A DNA stretch of 64,000 nucleotides, from assembly GCF_025847205.1 (NCBI RefSeq), contig NZ_JAOYTH010000016.1:62001-126000 (forward strand), given 5' to 3'. A program made the translations under genes and the position numbers. How positions within the stretch are numbered: the stretch's first letter is position 1; each line of letters begins with the position of its first letter. This document shows, piece after piece, positions 34,842 to 43,382 of this stretch. The notes under the pieces are model-generated. The model was given only the letters and a program-made list of their open reading frames with translations, searched no databases and was not told the DNA's origin. This DNA comes from Pararhizobium sp. YC-54. Its GTDB lineage: Bacteria; Pseudomonadota; Alphaproteobacteria; Rhizobiales; Rhizobiaceae.

Positions 34842-35135
34842 ATGATTTCGCTTGAATTGACGCCGGTCCAGATCCGGGGCCTGAAACTCGCCAAGGAAGG
34901 AAACCTCTTCCCGCAGCCGGCGAAGAAATGGACGCACGAAAACGCCACGGTTACCTACGCAAGGACCGACCGGTTCAAGGAGCGTCCGCAGAAGATCCGG
35001 TTCCTGACGACCACGACCCTCAATGAACTCGAGGAACTCGGTTTTCTCGAACGCAGCCATCTCGACCACGACGTTGCTGTCGATCCGCGCGGGATCACGA
35101 TGGCCGGCAAGATGTGGCTGATGGCCAACAAGTAA
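34842..35135 (+). CDS. Hypothetical protein, 97 aa
   Basis: A small soluble protein with ATG at 34842 and AAGGAC as ribosome site. The sequence (SLELTPVQIRGLKLAKEGNL, FPQPAKKWTHENATVTYAR, then LNELEELGFLERSHLDHD and GITMAGKMWLMANK) has the look of a winged-helix-like domain: a strand VTYAR, then a helix NELEELG, then a turn VAVDPRGITMAG. I do not recognise a family. Coding bias is normal for the region. Confidence 0.7.
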   Translation: MISLELTPVQIRGLKLAKEGNLFPQPAKKWTHENATVTYARTDRFKERPQKIRFLTTTTLNELEELGFLERSHLDHDVAVDPRGITMAGKMWLMANK

Positions 35136-35233
35136 GATCAGGCCACCAAGGGGCGCCGGCGATAACCTCGGATGCATCTGCATTGGAGGGCCGGCCACCC
35201 ACCTGTTGTTTTCCAGCGACCTCGGCGGGCGCC

Positions 35234-35488
35234 TTAAGCCCTTGGTTCTCCGCCCGGCGCATAGGCCGTGGTCTGCTCGAATTTGAACTTGTGACCGCAG
35301 CGGCAGCGGATCATGTGCCTGCGTGGATTGCTCGAGGCAAATTCGGTTTCGAAGCCGCTCGGCAGAGCGTCGATTTCAAATCCCCGCGTCTTGCGGCTGG
35401 GCGTGTCGTCCTCCGAAACCTCGGCAAAGCCTGCATGTCCGCATTGGGAACATTCCAATTTCCGTGAATAGCGATCTCGCGCAGCCAT
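35234..35488 (-). CDS. Small zinc-ribbon-like hypothetical protein, 84 aa
   Basis: An 84-residue protein with CSQCG near the N-terminus and RCRCGHKF near the C-terminus, four cysteines spaced like a zinc ribbon with a long acidic-polar insert (EVSEDDTPSRKTRGFEIDAL) between them. The ATG at 35488 has AGGA at a normal distance; another ATG at 35494 lies too close to it. It may be a nucleic-acid-associated small protein. It is convergent with the 97-aa gene. Confidence 0.6.
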   Translation of the reverse strand: MAARDRYSRKLECSQCGHAGFAEVSEDDTPSRKTRGFEIDALPSGFETEFASSNPRRHMIRCRCGHKFKFEQTTAYAPGGEPRA

Positions 35489-35566
35489 CTTCATTCCTTT
35501 GACAACAGGCGGGTCATACCAAAACGGCGGCCGGATGGAAGGGCTGATTGCGCCCTTCCGTCAGGG

Positions 35567-36799
35567 TTAGCTGCGCTCTTCCCAAATCTTTGCCAGCTCG
35601 ACGATCGTTTTCACCGCTTTTTCCATGTCCTGCCGGCTGACCCATTCCAGCGGCGAGTGGAAAGCGTGGCCGCCGGCAAAGATGTTGGGGCAGGGCAAGC
35701 CCATGAACGACAGGCGCGAACCATCGGTGCCGCCGCGAATGCTGCCGCGCACGGGTTCCATGCCCGCCCGCCGGATCGCCTCGACAGCGTTATCGACGAT
35801 TTCCGGGTGGCGATCGAGGATCGCCTTCATATTGCGGTACTGGTGCTTGACCTCGAAGGTGTAGGAAGAGCCCGGATAATCCGGCATGACATCCTTGACG
35901 ATCGCCTCGATCATGGCTTCCTTGGTGGCGAGGCCCTCGTCGTTGAAGTCGCGAACGATCAGGCCGATCGTTGCCTTGTCCATCGAGCCTGTGACGCCGG
36001 TCGGATGGATGAAGCCTTCTCTGCCTTCGGTCGTTTCGGGAGCCACGTGTTTCGGCAGCCGGTCGATGATGGCGCCAGCGATCTTGATGGCGTTTTCCAT
36101 TTTCCCCTTGGCGAAGCCCGGATGGATGGCAACGCCCTGGATGGTGATTTCGACGCCATCGGCCGAGAATGTCTCGTCCTCGATCGAGCCGGCCGTTTCA
36201 CCGTCCATCGTATAGGCAAACTGCGCACCAAGCTTCTTCAGGTCGACCTTGTCGACCCCGCGGCCGATCTCCTCATCCACCGTGAACAGGATTTTGATGG
36301 TGCCGTGCTTGATGTCCGGATTGTCGATCAGGAATTGTGCCGCCGTCATGATCTCGGCAAGGCCGGCCTTGTCGTCGGCGCCAAGCAGCGTCGTGCCGTC
36401 TGTGGTGATGATGTCGTTGCCGATCTGGTCACGCAGGGCCGGATGGTCGGCAACGCGGATGATCTGCTGCGGGTCGCCCGAAAGCTGGATGTCGCCGCCG
36501 GCATAGGTGCGGATCATCTGCGGCTTGACGTTGGTGCCGGTAAAATCGGGCGCCGTATCCATGTGCGAGCAGAAGCAGATGACCGGCACCGGCTTGTCGA
36601 CATTGGATGGAATGGTCGCGTAGATGTAGCCATGCTCGTCAAGATGCGCGTCCGAAAGCCCGATCTCTAGCAGTTCCTGAACCAGCAGGCGGCCAAGGTT
36701 CTTCTGCTTTTCGGTGGAGGGTTGTGCCGCCGATTTGGCGTCCGACTGCGTGTCGATCACGACATAGCGAAGGAAGCGGTCGGTAACGGTATCGGTCAT
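35567..36799 (-). CDS. pepT: Peptidase T (tripeptide aminopeptidase)
   Basis: A 410-residue M20B peptidase: FLRYVVIDTQSDAKS at the N-terminus, FCSHMDTAPDFTG (zinc His and Asp), GADDKAGLAEIM, FTVDEEIGRGVDKVD, YTMDGETAGSIEDETF, RGGTDGSRLSFMGLPCPNI and GGHAFHSPLEW. The length equals that of E. coli PepT. It removes N-terminal residues from tripeptides in the cytosol. The ATG at 36799 follows GGAG; the open frame extends far upstream only because it runs antisense to the ABC-F gene. Confidence 0.95.
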   Translation of the reverse strand: MTDTVTDRFLRYVVIDTQSDAKSAAQPSTEKQKNLGRLLVQELLEIGLSDAHLDEHGYIYATIPSNVDKPVPVICFCSHMDTAPDFTGTNVKPQMIRTYAGGDIQLSGDPQQIIRVADHPALRDQIGNDIITTDGTTLLGADDKAGLAEIMTAAQFLIDNPDIKHGTIKILFTVDEEIGRGVDKVDLKKLGAQFAYTMDGETAGSIEDETFSADGVEITIQGVAIHPGFAKGKMENAIKIAGAIIDRLPKHVAPETTEGREGFIHPTGVTGSMDKATIGLIVRDFNDEGLATKEAMIEAIVKDVMPDYPGSSYTFEVKHQYRNMKAILDRHPEIVDNAVEAIRRAGMEPVRGSIRGGTDGSRLSFMGLPCPNIFAGGHAFHSPLEWVSRQDMEKAVKTIVELAKIWEERS

Positions 36800-36976
36800 G
36801 GCATGCTCCATTCCATAGGCGTCAGGTGGCCTTCTGTAACCTCCACTGGCGCCGCCGTGAAGGCATTTCCGGGAAAAAGACCATTCAAAAAGCCGCATAT
36901 TGTGATGTCGAAAACCTGCGACATTCCCTGAAACACGTGGCATAAGGGCGCCGCAACATACTTGGGCACCGCACAA

Positions 36977-38599
36977 ATGATCCGTATCGAAAATATCAGC
37001 AAGCAGCTGAGCCACCGCATTCTCTTCATCGAGGCTTCCGCCGCGCTCAACAAGGGCGAGAAGATCGGCCTTGTTGGCCCCAACGGCGCCGGCAAGACGA
37101 CTGTCTTCCGGATGATCACTGGCGAAGAACAGCCCGATGAGGGGCAGGTGGCCGTCGAAAAGGGCGTCACTGTCGGCTATTTCAACCAGGACGTCGGCGA
37201 GATGGAAGGCCGTAGCGCCGTTGCGGAAGTGATGGACGGTGCCGGTCCGGTCAGTATCGTTGCCGCAGAATTGCGCGAACTCGAGGCCGCCATGGTCGAT
37301 CCCGACCGGCTGGACGAGATGGACGCCATCATCGAGCGCTACGGCGAGGTGCAGGCGCGCTATGAGGAGCTGGACGGCTACGCGCTGGACGGCCGTGCGC
37401 GCGAGGTTCTGGCAGGCCTGAGCTTTACCCAGGAAATGATGGATGGCGATGTCGGCAAGCTTTCGGGCGGCTGGAAGATGCGCGTGGCGCTGGCCCGCAT
37501 CCTCCTGATGCGCCCCGACGTCATGCTGCTTGACGAACCGAGCAACCATCTCGATCTGGAAAGCCTGATCTGGCTGGAAGAATTCCTCAAGAATTACGAG
37601 GGCGCGCTTCTGATGACCTCGCACGACCGCGAGTTCATGAACCGTATCGTCACCAAGCTGATCGAGATCGACGGTGGCGGGCTGACGACCTATTCCGGCG
37701 ACTACGAATTCTACGAGCAGCAGCGGGCGCTGAACGAAAAGCACCAGCTTGCCCAGTTCGAGCGGCAGCAGGCAATGCTCGCCAAGGAAATCAAGTTCAT
37801 CGAGCGGTTCAAGGCGCGCGCATCGCATGCCGCCCAGGTGCAGAGCCGGGTGAAGAAGCTCGACAAGATCGAACGGGTCGAGCCGCCGAAGCGACGCCAG
37901 GTCGTTGCGTTCGAATTCCAGCCGGCGCCGCGTTCCGGCGAAGACGTGATCAACCTGAAGAACGTTCACAAGAGCTATGGCAGCCGCAGCATCTATGAGG
38001 GGCTGGACTTCATGGTCCGCCGCAAGGAACGGTGGTGCATCATGGGCATCAACGGTGCCGGAAAGTCCACCCTGTTGAAACTGGTGACGGGTTCGACCGA
38101 ACCGGACAAGGGAACGGTGGCGCTCGGTGCCAGCGTCAAGATGGGCTATTTCGCCCAGCACGCCATGGATCTGCTCGACGGCGAGCGCACGGTATTCGAG
38201 ACGCTGGAGCATGAGTTTCCACGCGCTGGACAAGGTCCGTTGCGGGCGCTGGCGGGTTGCTTCGGATTTTCCGGCGACGATGTCGAAAAACGTTGCCGCG
38301 TTCTGTCCGGCGGCGAAAAGGCGCGGCTGGTGATGGCGATCATGCTGTTCGATCCGCCCAATCTTCTGGTACTCGACGAGCCGACCAACCATCTGGACCT
38401 CGACACCAAGGAAATGCTCATCCAGGCTTTGTCGGAATACGAAGGCACCATGCTGTTCGTCTCCCACGACCGGCATTTCCTCGGCGCACTGTCAAACCGG
38501 GTTCTGGAACTGACGCCTGATGGCATCCACGAATATGGCGGCGGCTACACGGAATATGTCGCGCGCACCGGCCATGAGGCTCCGGGTCTGCGGAGCTGA
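36977..38599 (+). CDS. ABC-F family ATPase
   Basis: A 540-residue cytosolic protein with two ATPase domains and no membrane segment. Domain 1: GPNGAGKTTVFRMITG, LSGGWKMRVALARI, MLLDEPSNHLDLESL. Domain 2: [45 protein letters not shown]. Between them is the ABC-F linker (MLAKEIKFIERFKARASHAA, KKLDKIERVEPPKRR). ABC-F proteins act on the ribosome (EttA/Uup/YbiT group) or in antibiotic protection. The ATG at 36977 is preferred to an upstream TTG. It is divergent from pepT. Confidence 0.93.
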   Translation: MIRIENISKQLSHRILFIEASAALNKGEKIGLVGPNGAGKTTVFRMITGEEQPDEGQVAVEKGVTVGYFNQDVGEMEGRSAVAEVMDGAGPVSIVAAELRELEAAMVDPDRLDEMDAIIERYGEVQARYEELDGYALDGRAREVLAGLSFTQEMMDGDVGKLSGGWKMRVALARILLMRPDVMLLDEPSNHLDLESLIWLEEFLKNYEGALLMTSHDREFMNRIVTKLIEIDGGGLTTYSGDYEFYEQQRALNEKHQLAQFERQQAMLAKEIKFIERFKARASHAAQVQSRVKKLDKIERVEPPKRRQVVAFEFQPAPRSGEDVINLKNVHKSYGSRSIYEGLDFMVRRKERWCIMGINGAGKSTLLKLVTGSTEPDKGTVALGASVKMGYFAQHAMDLLDGERTVFETLEHEFPRAGQGPLRALAGCFGFSGDDVEKRCRVLSGGEKARLVMAIMLFDPPNLLVLDEPTNHLDLDTKEMLIQALSEYEGTMLFVSHDRHFLGALSNRVLELTPDGIHEYGGGYTEYVARTGHEAPGLRS

Positions 38600-38634
38600 T
38601 ACACGAGGCGCTTGCTGGTTGGGCTGGAGCCCGT

Positions 38635-40797
38635 TCAGCCTCTCTCGAGAAGAAAGAACGTGGTCGGGCCTGACGCGGCGTCATTCGAAAGACGGAAGCC
38701 GGCCGGGGATATTGCCTGGCCGGCGGCCTCCAAGGCGACGCCGTTGAGCGTCACCGGCGTCAGCCGCCATTGACCCTCGGCAAGCGCGAGCGACAGGTCG
38801 ACATAACCCTTGCGGATCAGAACGGGAAGGCGGCCGAAATCGGCGATTACCTTCTCCTCGTCGTCGCTGAACTGCATGCCGGTATTGCGCGCGTCGGTGG
38901 CGTAGATGACGAGAAGCCGGCGGCTTTGCGCGATGCTTTCGGCGTCGTCCAGAACCGATACGGCAAGCAGCCCGTTGCCGTCCGACGCCTCGACACGGAC
39001 GCTGCCCAGGTTGACGGGCTCCCGCAGTGTTGAAAAGGCGACCGCTTCCGTCTTCGGCGTGGAGACCCGCAATTGTCCACGCAGGCGGTCAAGCTTGAGC
39101 TCGCCGGTATCGCTTTCATAGAGGCCGGTCTTCAGGTCGGTCCGGTTGTCCTTCGGCAAAAGCCCGGCGGCCTTGGCGGCCTCGAGGATGGCTTGGGGAT
39201 CAACGGCAGATCGCGGCTGGCCGACGCCTAGGCTACTCCCGGTCGCTTTAGCCATGCCGATCGCACCGACAAGGCCGAGCTCCGTGAGCCGGTCCGGCTC
39301 ACGCGCCTGCATATCCTCGCCAAGATCTTCTGTGCCCTGCACAAGAAACGGGATCGTCAAGTTCGAGGCAGCCACATCTCCGCGCCGGAAGAGAAGCGCC
39401 GCCAGCGTTTCGCTGGCGCGCGCGACCGGATCAAGCGCAATGGCATAGGGAAGCATCGCTTTCTTATGGGGATAAGACTCATTGTATTTCAGGATGATCG
39501 GGCCGTGTGCGTGGCGGCAGAGCACGTCCCAGCCCTGCTGTGCGGCATAGGCCGGCATCATCAACCCGGCCTCGTAGCGATAGCGGTTCCAGAAAAGATG
39601 ATCGTATTCGCTGACGACGAACGGCTTGCCGAGCCAGCGGGCGGCGGCGATCAGGCGCATGTAGCTGGCATCGTCATCGATCGAGCTCTTTTGCGTCATG
39701 GCCGCACCGGGTGAATAGCTGCCGACCCAGTCCTGATAGGTATTCATCGTGATGACCGGGAGGTCCTGGCGACTCAGCGTCGTCTGGATCGTCGGCCAGT
39801 TGTTGAAACTGCTGATCTCTCCAGTATAAGCAAGGTCGCGCAGGGCCTTCGTCATCCGGGCGGCGGTGCCGGTTTCGATGGAAACGAAGAAGGCCTGCAG
39901 GTCCTTCAGGCGCGGTGAATCCTCATAGCGCGATCTGGGCAACGCGATGGACGCATCTTCCAGCCGCTCGCCCGGCTGAAGGTCCGGCCATGCTTTCGAA
40001 AGTGCCTCCGTCGAGCCATACCGCTGCTTCAGCCAGCCATTGAAGGGCAGCTTCAACGATTCGCCGTAATGGGGTTTGCCCTCCCGTTCACGCACGATGC
40101 TGTCGAATTCGATATTGTTCTCGTTGACGAGAATGACCAGTGCCAACGCTTTGTCGTTGATGGGTGAGGTGCCGGTATACGGATTGACCATCGTCAGGAA
40201 GCGGCGCTGAAATTCCAGCCAGTGATCGAAGGCCTCGTTGTCGAAATAGAGGGCAAGCTTCAGATCGCTTGAGGGATCCCAGCGGTCGTCATAGCCGCCA
40301 TAGGCGCCGCGCCAGGAGGAAAGTCCGTCCATGATCCAGTAGATACCGTTGCGTTTCAGCGCGGCCAGCAGGTAGTGGATGCGGTCAAGGACTTCGGGAT
40401 CGAAATCGAAATCACGGCCGCGGCCGAACATCAGGCTGGCATCGACAAAATGGAGCCGGGCGATGTTGTAGCCGTGTTTGGCAAGCTCGGCCGCATAGAG
40501 ATCGGCATCGGCATGGCTTGGAAAACCGCCCGATGCCGGGCTCCAGGCAAGCGAGGCGCAGAGCAACCGAACGGGTTTATCCGGCTCGCTGGCGCGAACG
40601 AACCGGCCCTGTTTTCCGGTGAGAATCTGGCTGCCGTCGTCAATGGGCAGGTTGGGCAAAAACGTCGAGAAGTCGAGAGGGCTTTGGTTGCCGAGCACCA
40701 TGGAGGTTTCGCGCACGGGCAGCCACTCGTCGGCAGCGATGACCGGTGATGGGATCGCCAGCATGGCGGCGAGCCCCCATCGGATGACAAGTCTCAT
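38635..40797 (-). CDS. Secreted glycoside hydrolase, clan GH-A (cellulase-like)
   Basis: A 720-residue exported protein (signal MRLVIRWGLAAMLAIPSPVI, cleavage near AAD). The N-terminal two thirds form a TIM-barrel glycosidase: HGYNIARLHFVDASLMFGRG, YWIMDGLSSWRGAYGGYDD, the acid/base Glu in VILVNENNIEFD and a likely nucleophile Glu in FVVSEYDHLFWN. The last 200 residues look like a beta-sandwich domain. It overlaps the GT2 gene stop by four bases, so it belongs to the polysaccharide operon and may trim or release the polymer in the periplasm. The substrate is unknown. Confidence 0.75.
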   Translation of the reverse strand: MRLVIRWGLAAMLAIPSPVIAADEWLPVRETSMVLGNQSPLDFSTFLPNLPIDDGSQILTGKQGRFVRASEPDKPVRLLCASLAWSPASGGFPSHADADLYAAELAKHGYNIARLHFVDASLMFGRGRDFDFDPEVLDRIHYLLAALKRNGIYWIMDGLSSWRGAYGGYDDRWDPSSDLKLALYFDNEAFDHWLEFQRRFLTMVNPYTGTSPINDKALALVILVNENNIEFDSIVREREGKPHYGESLKLPFNGWLKQRYGSTEALSKAWPDLQPGERLEDASIALPRSRYEDSPRLKDLQAFFVSIETGTAARMTKALRDLAYTGEISSFNNWPTIQTTLSRQDLPVITMNTYQDWVGSYSPGAAMTQKSSIDDDASYMRLIAAARWLGKPFVVSEYDHLFWNRYRYEAGLMMPAYAAQQGWDVLCRHAHGPIILKYNESYPHKKAMLPYAIALDPVARASETLAALLFRRGDVAASNLTIPFLVQGTEDLGEDMQAREPDRLTELGLVGAIGMAKATGSSLGVGQPRSAVDPQAILEAAKAAGLLPKDNRTDLKTGLYESDTGELKLDRLRGQLRVSTPKTEAVAFSTLREPVNLGSVRVEASDGNGLLAVSVLDDAESIAQSRRLLVIYATDARNTGMQFSDDEEKVIADFGRLPVLIRKGYVDLSLALAEGQWRLTPVTLNGVALEAAGQAISPAGFRLSNDAASGPTTFFLLERG

Positions 40798-41858
40798 CGG
40801 GCGGGTCCGATTGTCCGGCTTTCGATCCAGGCCTCCGGCGGCAGGCGGCGGCGGAAAAAGCCGGCCGGCACGGCGGCTGCATGAAAACACCAGGCGACGA
40901 CCGTATAGAGCCCCATGGCAGCGCCGCCCTTCTTGACGCTGATCGCAAGAACGATGGCGGCTGCCAGCGAGATCACCATCGCCAGGCCCGATACGAGCCC
41001 CGGCGCCATGAACAGAAGGACGACCGAAAGAGCCCACCAGCAGTAGACGGCTGCCCAGAGTTTCAGCTCCGGCAATTCGGCGATCAGCCGGCCGAAATAG
41101 GGTTTGCCGACCGACGCGCGCAGCAGTTCGCCGGTGCCGTAGAGGTACTTGCTGTTCCAGCGCCGGATGAGCAGCCGGTAGGAGTTCGATGTGTGTCCGA
41201 AATGGCTGACGAAGCGCCGGTCGAGGCGATGAAGCCGCCAGCCCAGACTGCGCAGCCGCACACCCAGATCGAATTCCTCGTAGCCATGCAGGTTGCGATC
41301 GGAAATGTAGCCTGCCTTCTCGATGGCGCTGCGCCGGTAAAGCCCGCCGCCGTTCATCCGGTCGATGTCGCCGGTCCGGTTCTCCGGCGCGTTGCGCTGG
41401 ACCCGGCGAGCATATTCGAGATTGGCGGTCTGCATTTCCTCCACATGCCCGGTGACGCCGGCGACATCGGGATTGCCAGCGAGAAAGCGCACGGCATCGG
41501 ACAGAAAGTCTGGATCAAGGATCATGTCTCCGTCGAGCAGGCAGACGTGATCGAAGGTGGAATACTGGAAACCGAGCTGTGGGCCTATTCCGCAGCTGGC
41601 CACGGCCGGTGGTGCGATCTGCACAACGGTGACCGGGTAGCCGGACGCGATTTCGACGGTGCGGTCCCTCGAACCGCTGTCGGCAATGATGACTTCGCCG
41701 GCACCGCCGGGCAGTCCTGCAAGCGCGCTTTCGATAGTCGCGGCGATGCGCTTTTCTTCATTCAAGGTCTTGATGATGACGGATACGCCCAAAATGACCT
41801 CCCGGTTTGAATGAAGCACTGTCGGTGCTTTGCTGGACGGGGCTGTGACATCGCTCAT
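40794..41858 (-). CDS. Glycosyltransferase family 2
   Basis: A 354-residue GT2 enzyme: GVSVIIKTLNEEKRIAATIE at the N-terminus, nucleotide-sugar region IIADSGSRDRTVEIA, DGD metal motif LLDGDMILDPDFLS and acceptor-side NGGGLYRRSAIEKAGYISD, HGYEEFDLGVRLRSLGW. Two C-terminal membrane segments (LSVVLLFMAPGLVSGLAMVI, AAIVLAISV) anchor it in the inner membrane. An upstream in-frame ATG at 41948 would overlap the GT4 gene by 38 bp. It adds a sugar to a lipid-linked intermediate; donor unknown. Confidence 0.88.
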   Translation of the reverse strand: MSDVTAPSSKAPTVLHSNREVILGVSVIIKTLNEEKRIAATIESALAGLPGGAGEVIIADSGSRDRTVEIASGYPVTVVQIAPPAVASCGIGPQLGFQYSTFDHVCLLDGDMILDPDFLSDAVRFLAGNPDVAGVTGHVEEMQTANLEYARRVQRNAPENRTGDIDRMNGGGLYRRSAIEKAGYISDRNLHGYEEFDLGVRLRSLGWRLHRLDRRFVSHFGHTSNSYRLLIRRWNSKYLYGTGELLRASVGKPYFGRLIAELPELKLWAAVYCWWALSVVLLFMAPGLVSGLAMVISLAAAIVLAISVKKGGAAMGLYTVVAWCFHAAAVPAGFFRRRLPPEAWIESRTIGPAR

Positions 41859-41910
41859 GGTATCGCCGATGATTTGAAATTTGGTTGATGGGGCGGAATG
41901 GCCGATGCGT

Positions 41911-43260
41911 TCAGCGCCGCCGCCGGCGAAGAACGGATCGATAGACATCAGCCGTTCGCTCCGCGATCTTCTTCCAGCTGTATTCCGCCTGGATCTGGCT
42001 TATCAGCTGATCGGTTCCGTCTTCGTGGAAGGGAACGGACAATTTGCGCTCAAGAGCAGCAGCCAGTGCATCGACATCGCCCATGGGAAAGTAATCGGCC
42101 GGGGCAAGCTTGAGTTCACGATTGGCAACGATATCGCTGGCAAGAACCGGCAAGCCGTAGCTGAGGGCTTCCAGAAGCGCGATCGGCATTCCTTCGTGGC
42201 TCGACGGAAGCACGAAGAGGGCCGCGTTGCTGTAGAGTTCCGAAAGTGCGGCTCCCGTCTGAAAACCCGTCATGACCACCGAAGGCGTTTCCGCCGCCAG
42301 CGCCTTCACATAAGCCGAATACTCGGTTTCATGATCCGCACCGCCGACAATCACGAGTTTTTCGGGCCGGTTGGCCTTGGCAAAGGCGAGGATCAGGTCA
42401 TGCTGGCGTTTTTCGGGAACAAGGCGGGCCATCATGACGATGTACTGGCGGGGCGCCAGTCCGAAAGCGCTGAGGGCTTCGGTGGAGGTGATCTTCGGTT
42501 GCACGGAAACGCCATTCGGCACGAAATCGACGGCGACACCGTATTCTTCCCGCATGGCGCGAACGATTTCCTGCGAAATCGCAATGCGCCCGTTGGAGGT
42601 GTACATTCCGAATGCTTCACCCGTCTTCAGCATGCGCTTGGCAAACCGGCCCCATTTCTGGCGCTCGTAGTCGTAGCCATGATGGGTGATGATGACCTTG
42701 AGGCCGAAAAGGCGGGCCAGCGGCGCGACCAGAGCGGGGCCGACAGCGTGGATATGCAACACGTCGGGTCTATGACGTGCGGCAAAAAGCACACCGGCGA
42801 CGCTATGTCCGATGGCCTCCAGGACCATCGTCTTCGGCGCCCATAACGGGATGACCCGAATGCCGTTCCAGACACTCTTAGAAGCGTTTGGCAGATATTG
42901 ACGCCGGCCGATAACATCGACGTCCCAGCCCATCTGGACAAGTTCGGTGCCGATCATCTCAATATGCTTTTCGACGCCGCCCTGGACATTGGGGATGCCC
43001 CTGCTGCCGAGCATCATGACCTTGGGGCGGACAGCGGCCTTCTCCAGCGTTTTGGCCGGCTCAAAAGCAGAAGCTCCGCTCAACGGAGGAACGGGCATAC
43101 CTGTGACGCGCTCCGTTTGTGACGCGCACGCGCGTTCCGGTGACCTTTCGAAAGATGCGTCCGTAGCCAGGTTCTGCAGGCCTATGCGCAGGCTGTTGTC
43201 GGTACCTGTCTGTTCAGGCTGCCGGTGTGCCGTCTTGGAAGCGTGCGGCTCGTTGCTCAT
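41911..43260 (-). CDS. Glycosyltransferase family 4
   Basis: A 449-residue GT-B enzyme with an unusual 75-residue polar N-terminal extension before the fold (KVMMLGSRGIPNVQGGVEKH, where the GGVEKH acceptor loop is typical of GT4). Donor domain: YIVMMARLVPEKRQHDLILA, LVIVGGADHETEYSAYVKAL and the E-x7-E motif SSHEGMPIALLEALSYGLPV. It lies upstream of the GT2 gene in the same direction. It probably uses an NDP-sugar to extend the repeating unit on undecaprenyl phosphate. Confidence 0.9.
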   Translation of the reverse strand: MSNEPHASKTAHRQPEQTGTDNSLRIGLQNLATDASFERSPERACASQTERVTGMPVPPLSGASAFEPAKTLEKAAVRPKVMMLGSRGIPNVQGGVEKHIEMIGTELVQMGWDVDVIGRRQYLPNASKSVWNGIRVIPLWAPKTMVLEAIGHSVAGVLFAARHRPDVLHIHAVGPALVAPLARLFGLKVIITHHGYDYERQKWGRFAKRMLKTGEAFGMYTSNGRIAISQEIVRAMREEYGVAVDFVPNGVSVQPKITSTEALSAFGLAPRQYIVMMARLVPEKRQHDLILAFAKANRPEKLVIVGGADHETEYSAYVKALAAETPSVVMTGFQTGAALSELYSNAALFVLPSSHEGMPIALLEALSYGLPVLASDIVANRELKLAPADYFPMGDVDALAAALERKLSVPFHEDGTDQLISQIQAEYSWKKIAERTADVYRSVLRRRRR

Positions 43261-43382
43261 AGTTCCACATCCCTGGTTCCTTGGGATAACGGTTTACATG
43301 CGAACGGCTGAAATTACGGAAATATGACCGTTAAAATTGTAGCGATCGGCTGAAATTACGAGTTGTGGGACTAAAATGTGTA

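Noticed and set aside
36800..38476. A 969-residue open frame extending pepT far upstream on the minus strand
   Set aside because: The extra part is antisense to the ABC-F ATPase, whose two ATPase domains are unmistakable. PepT has its own ATG and ribosome site at 36799 and normal family length.
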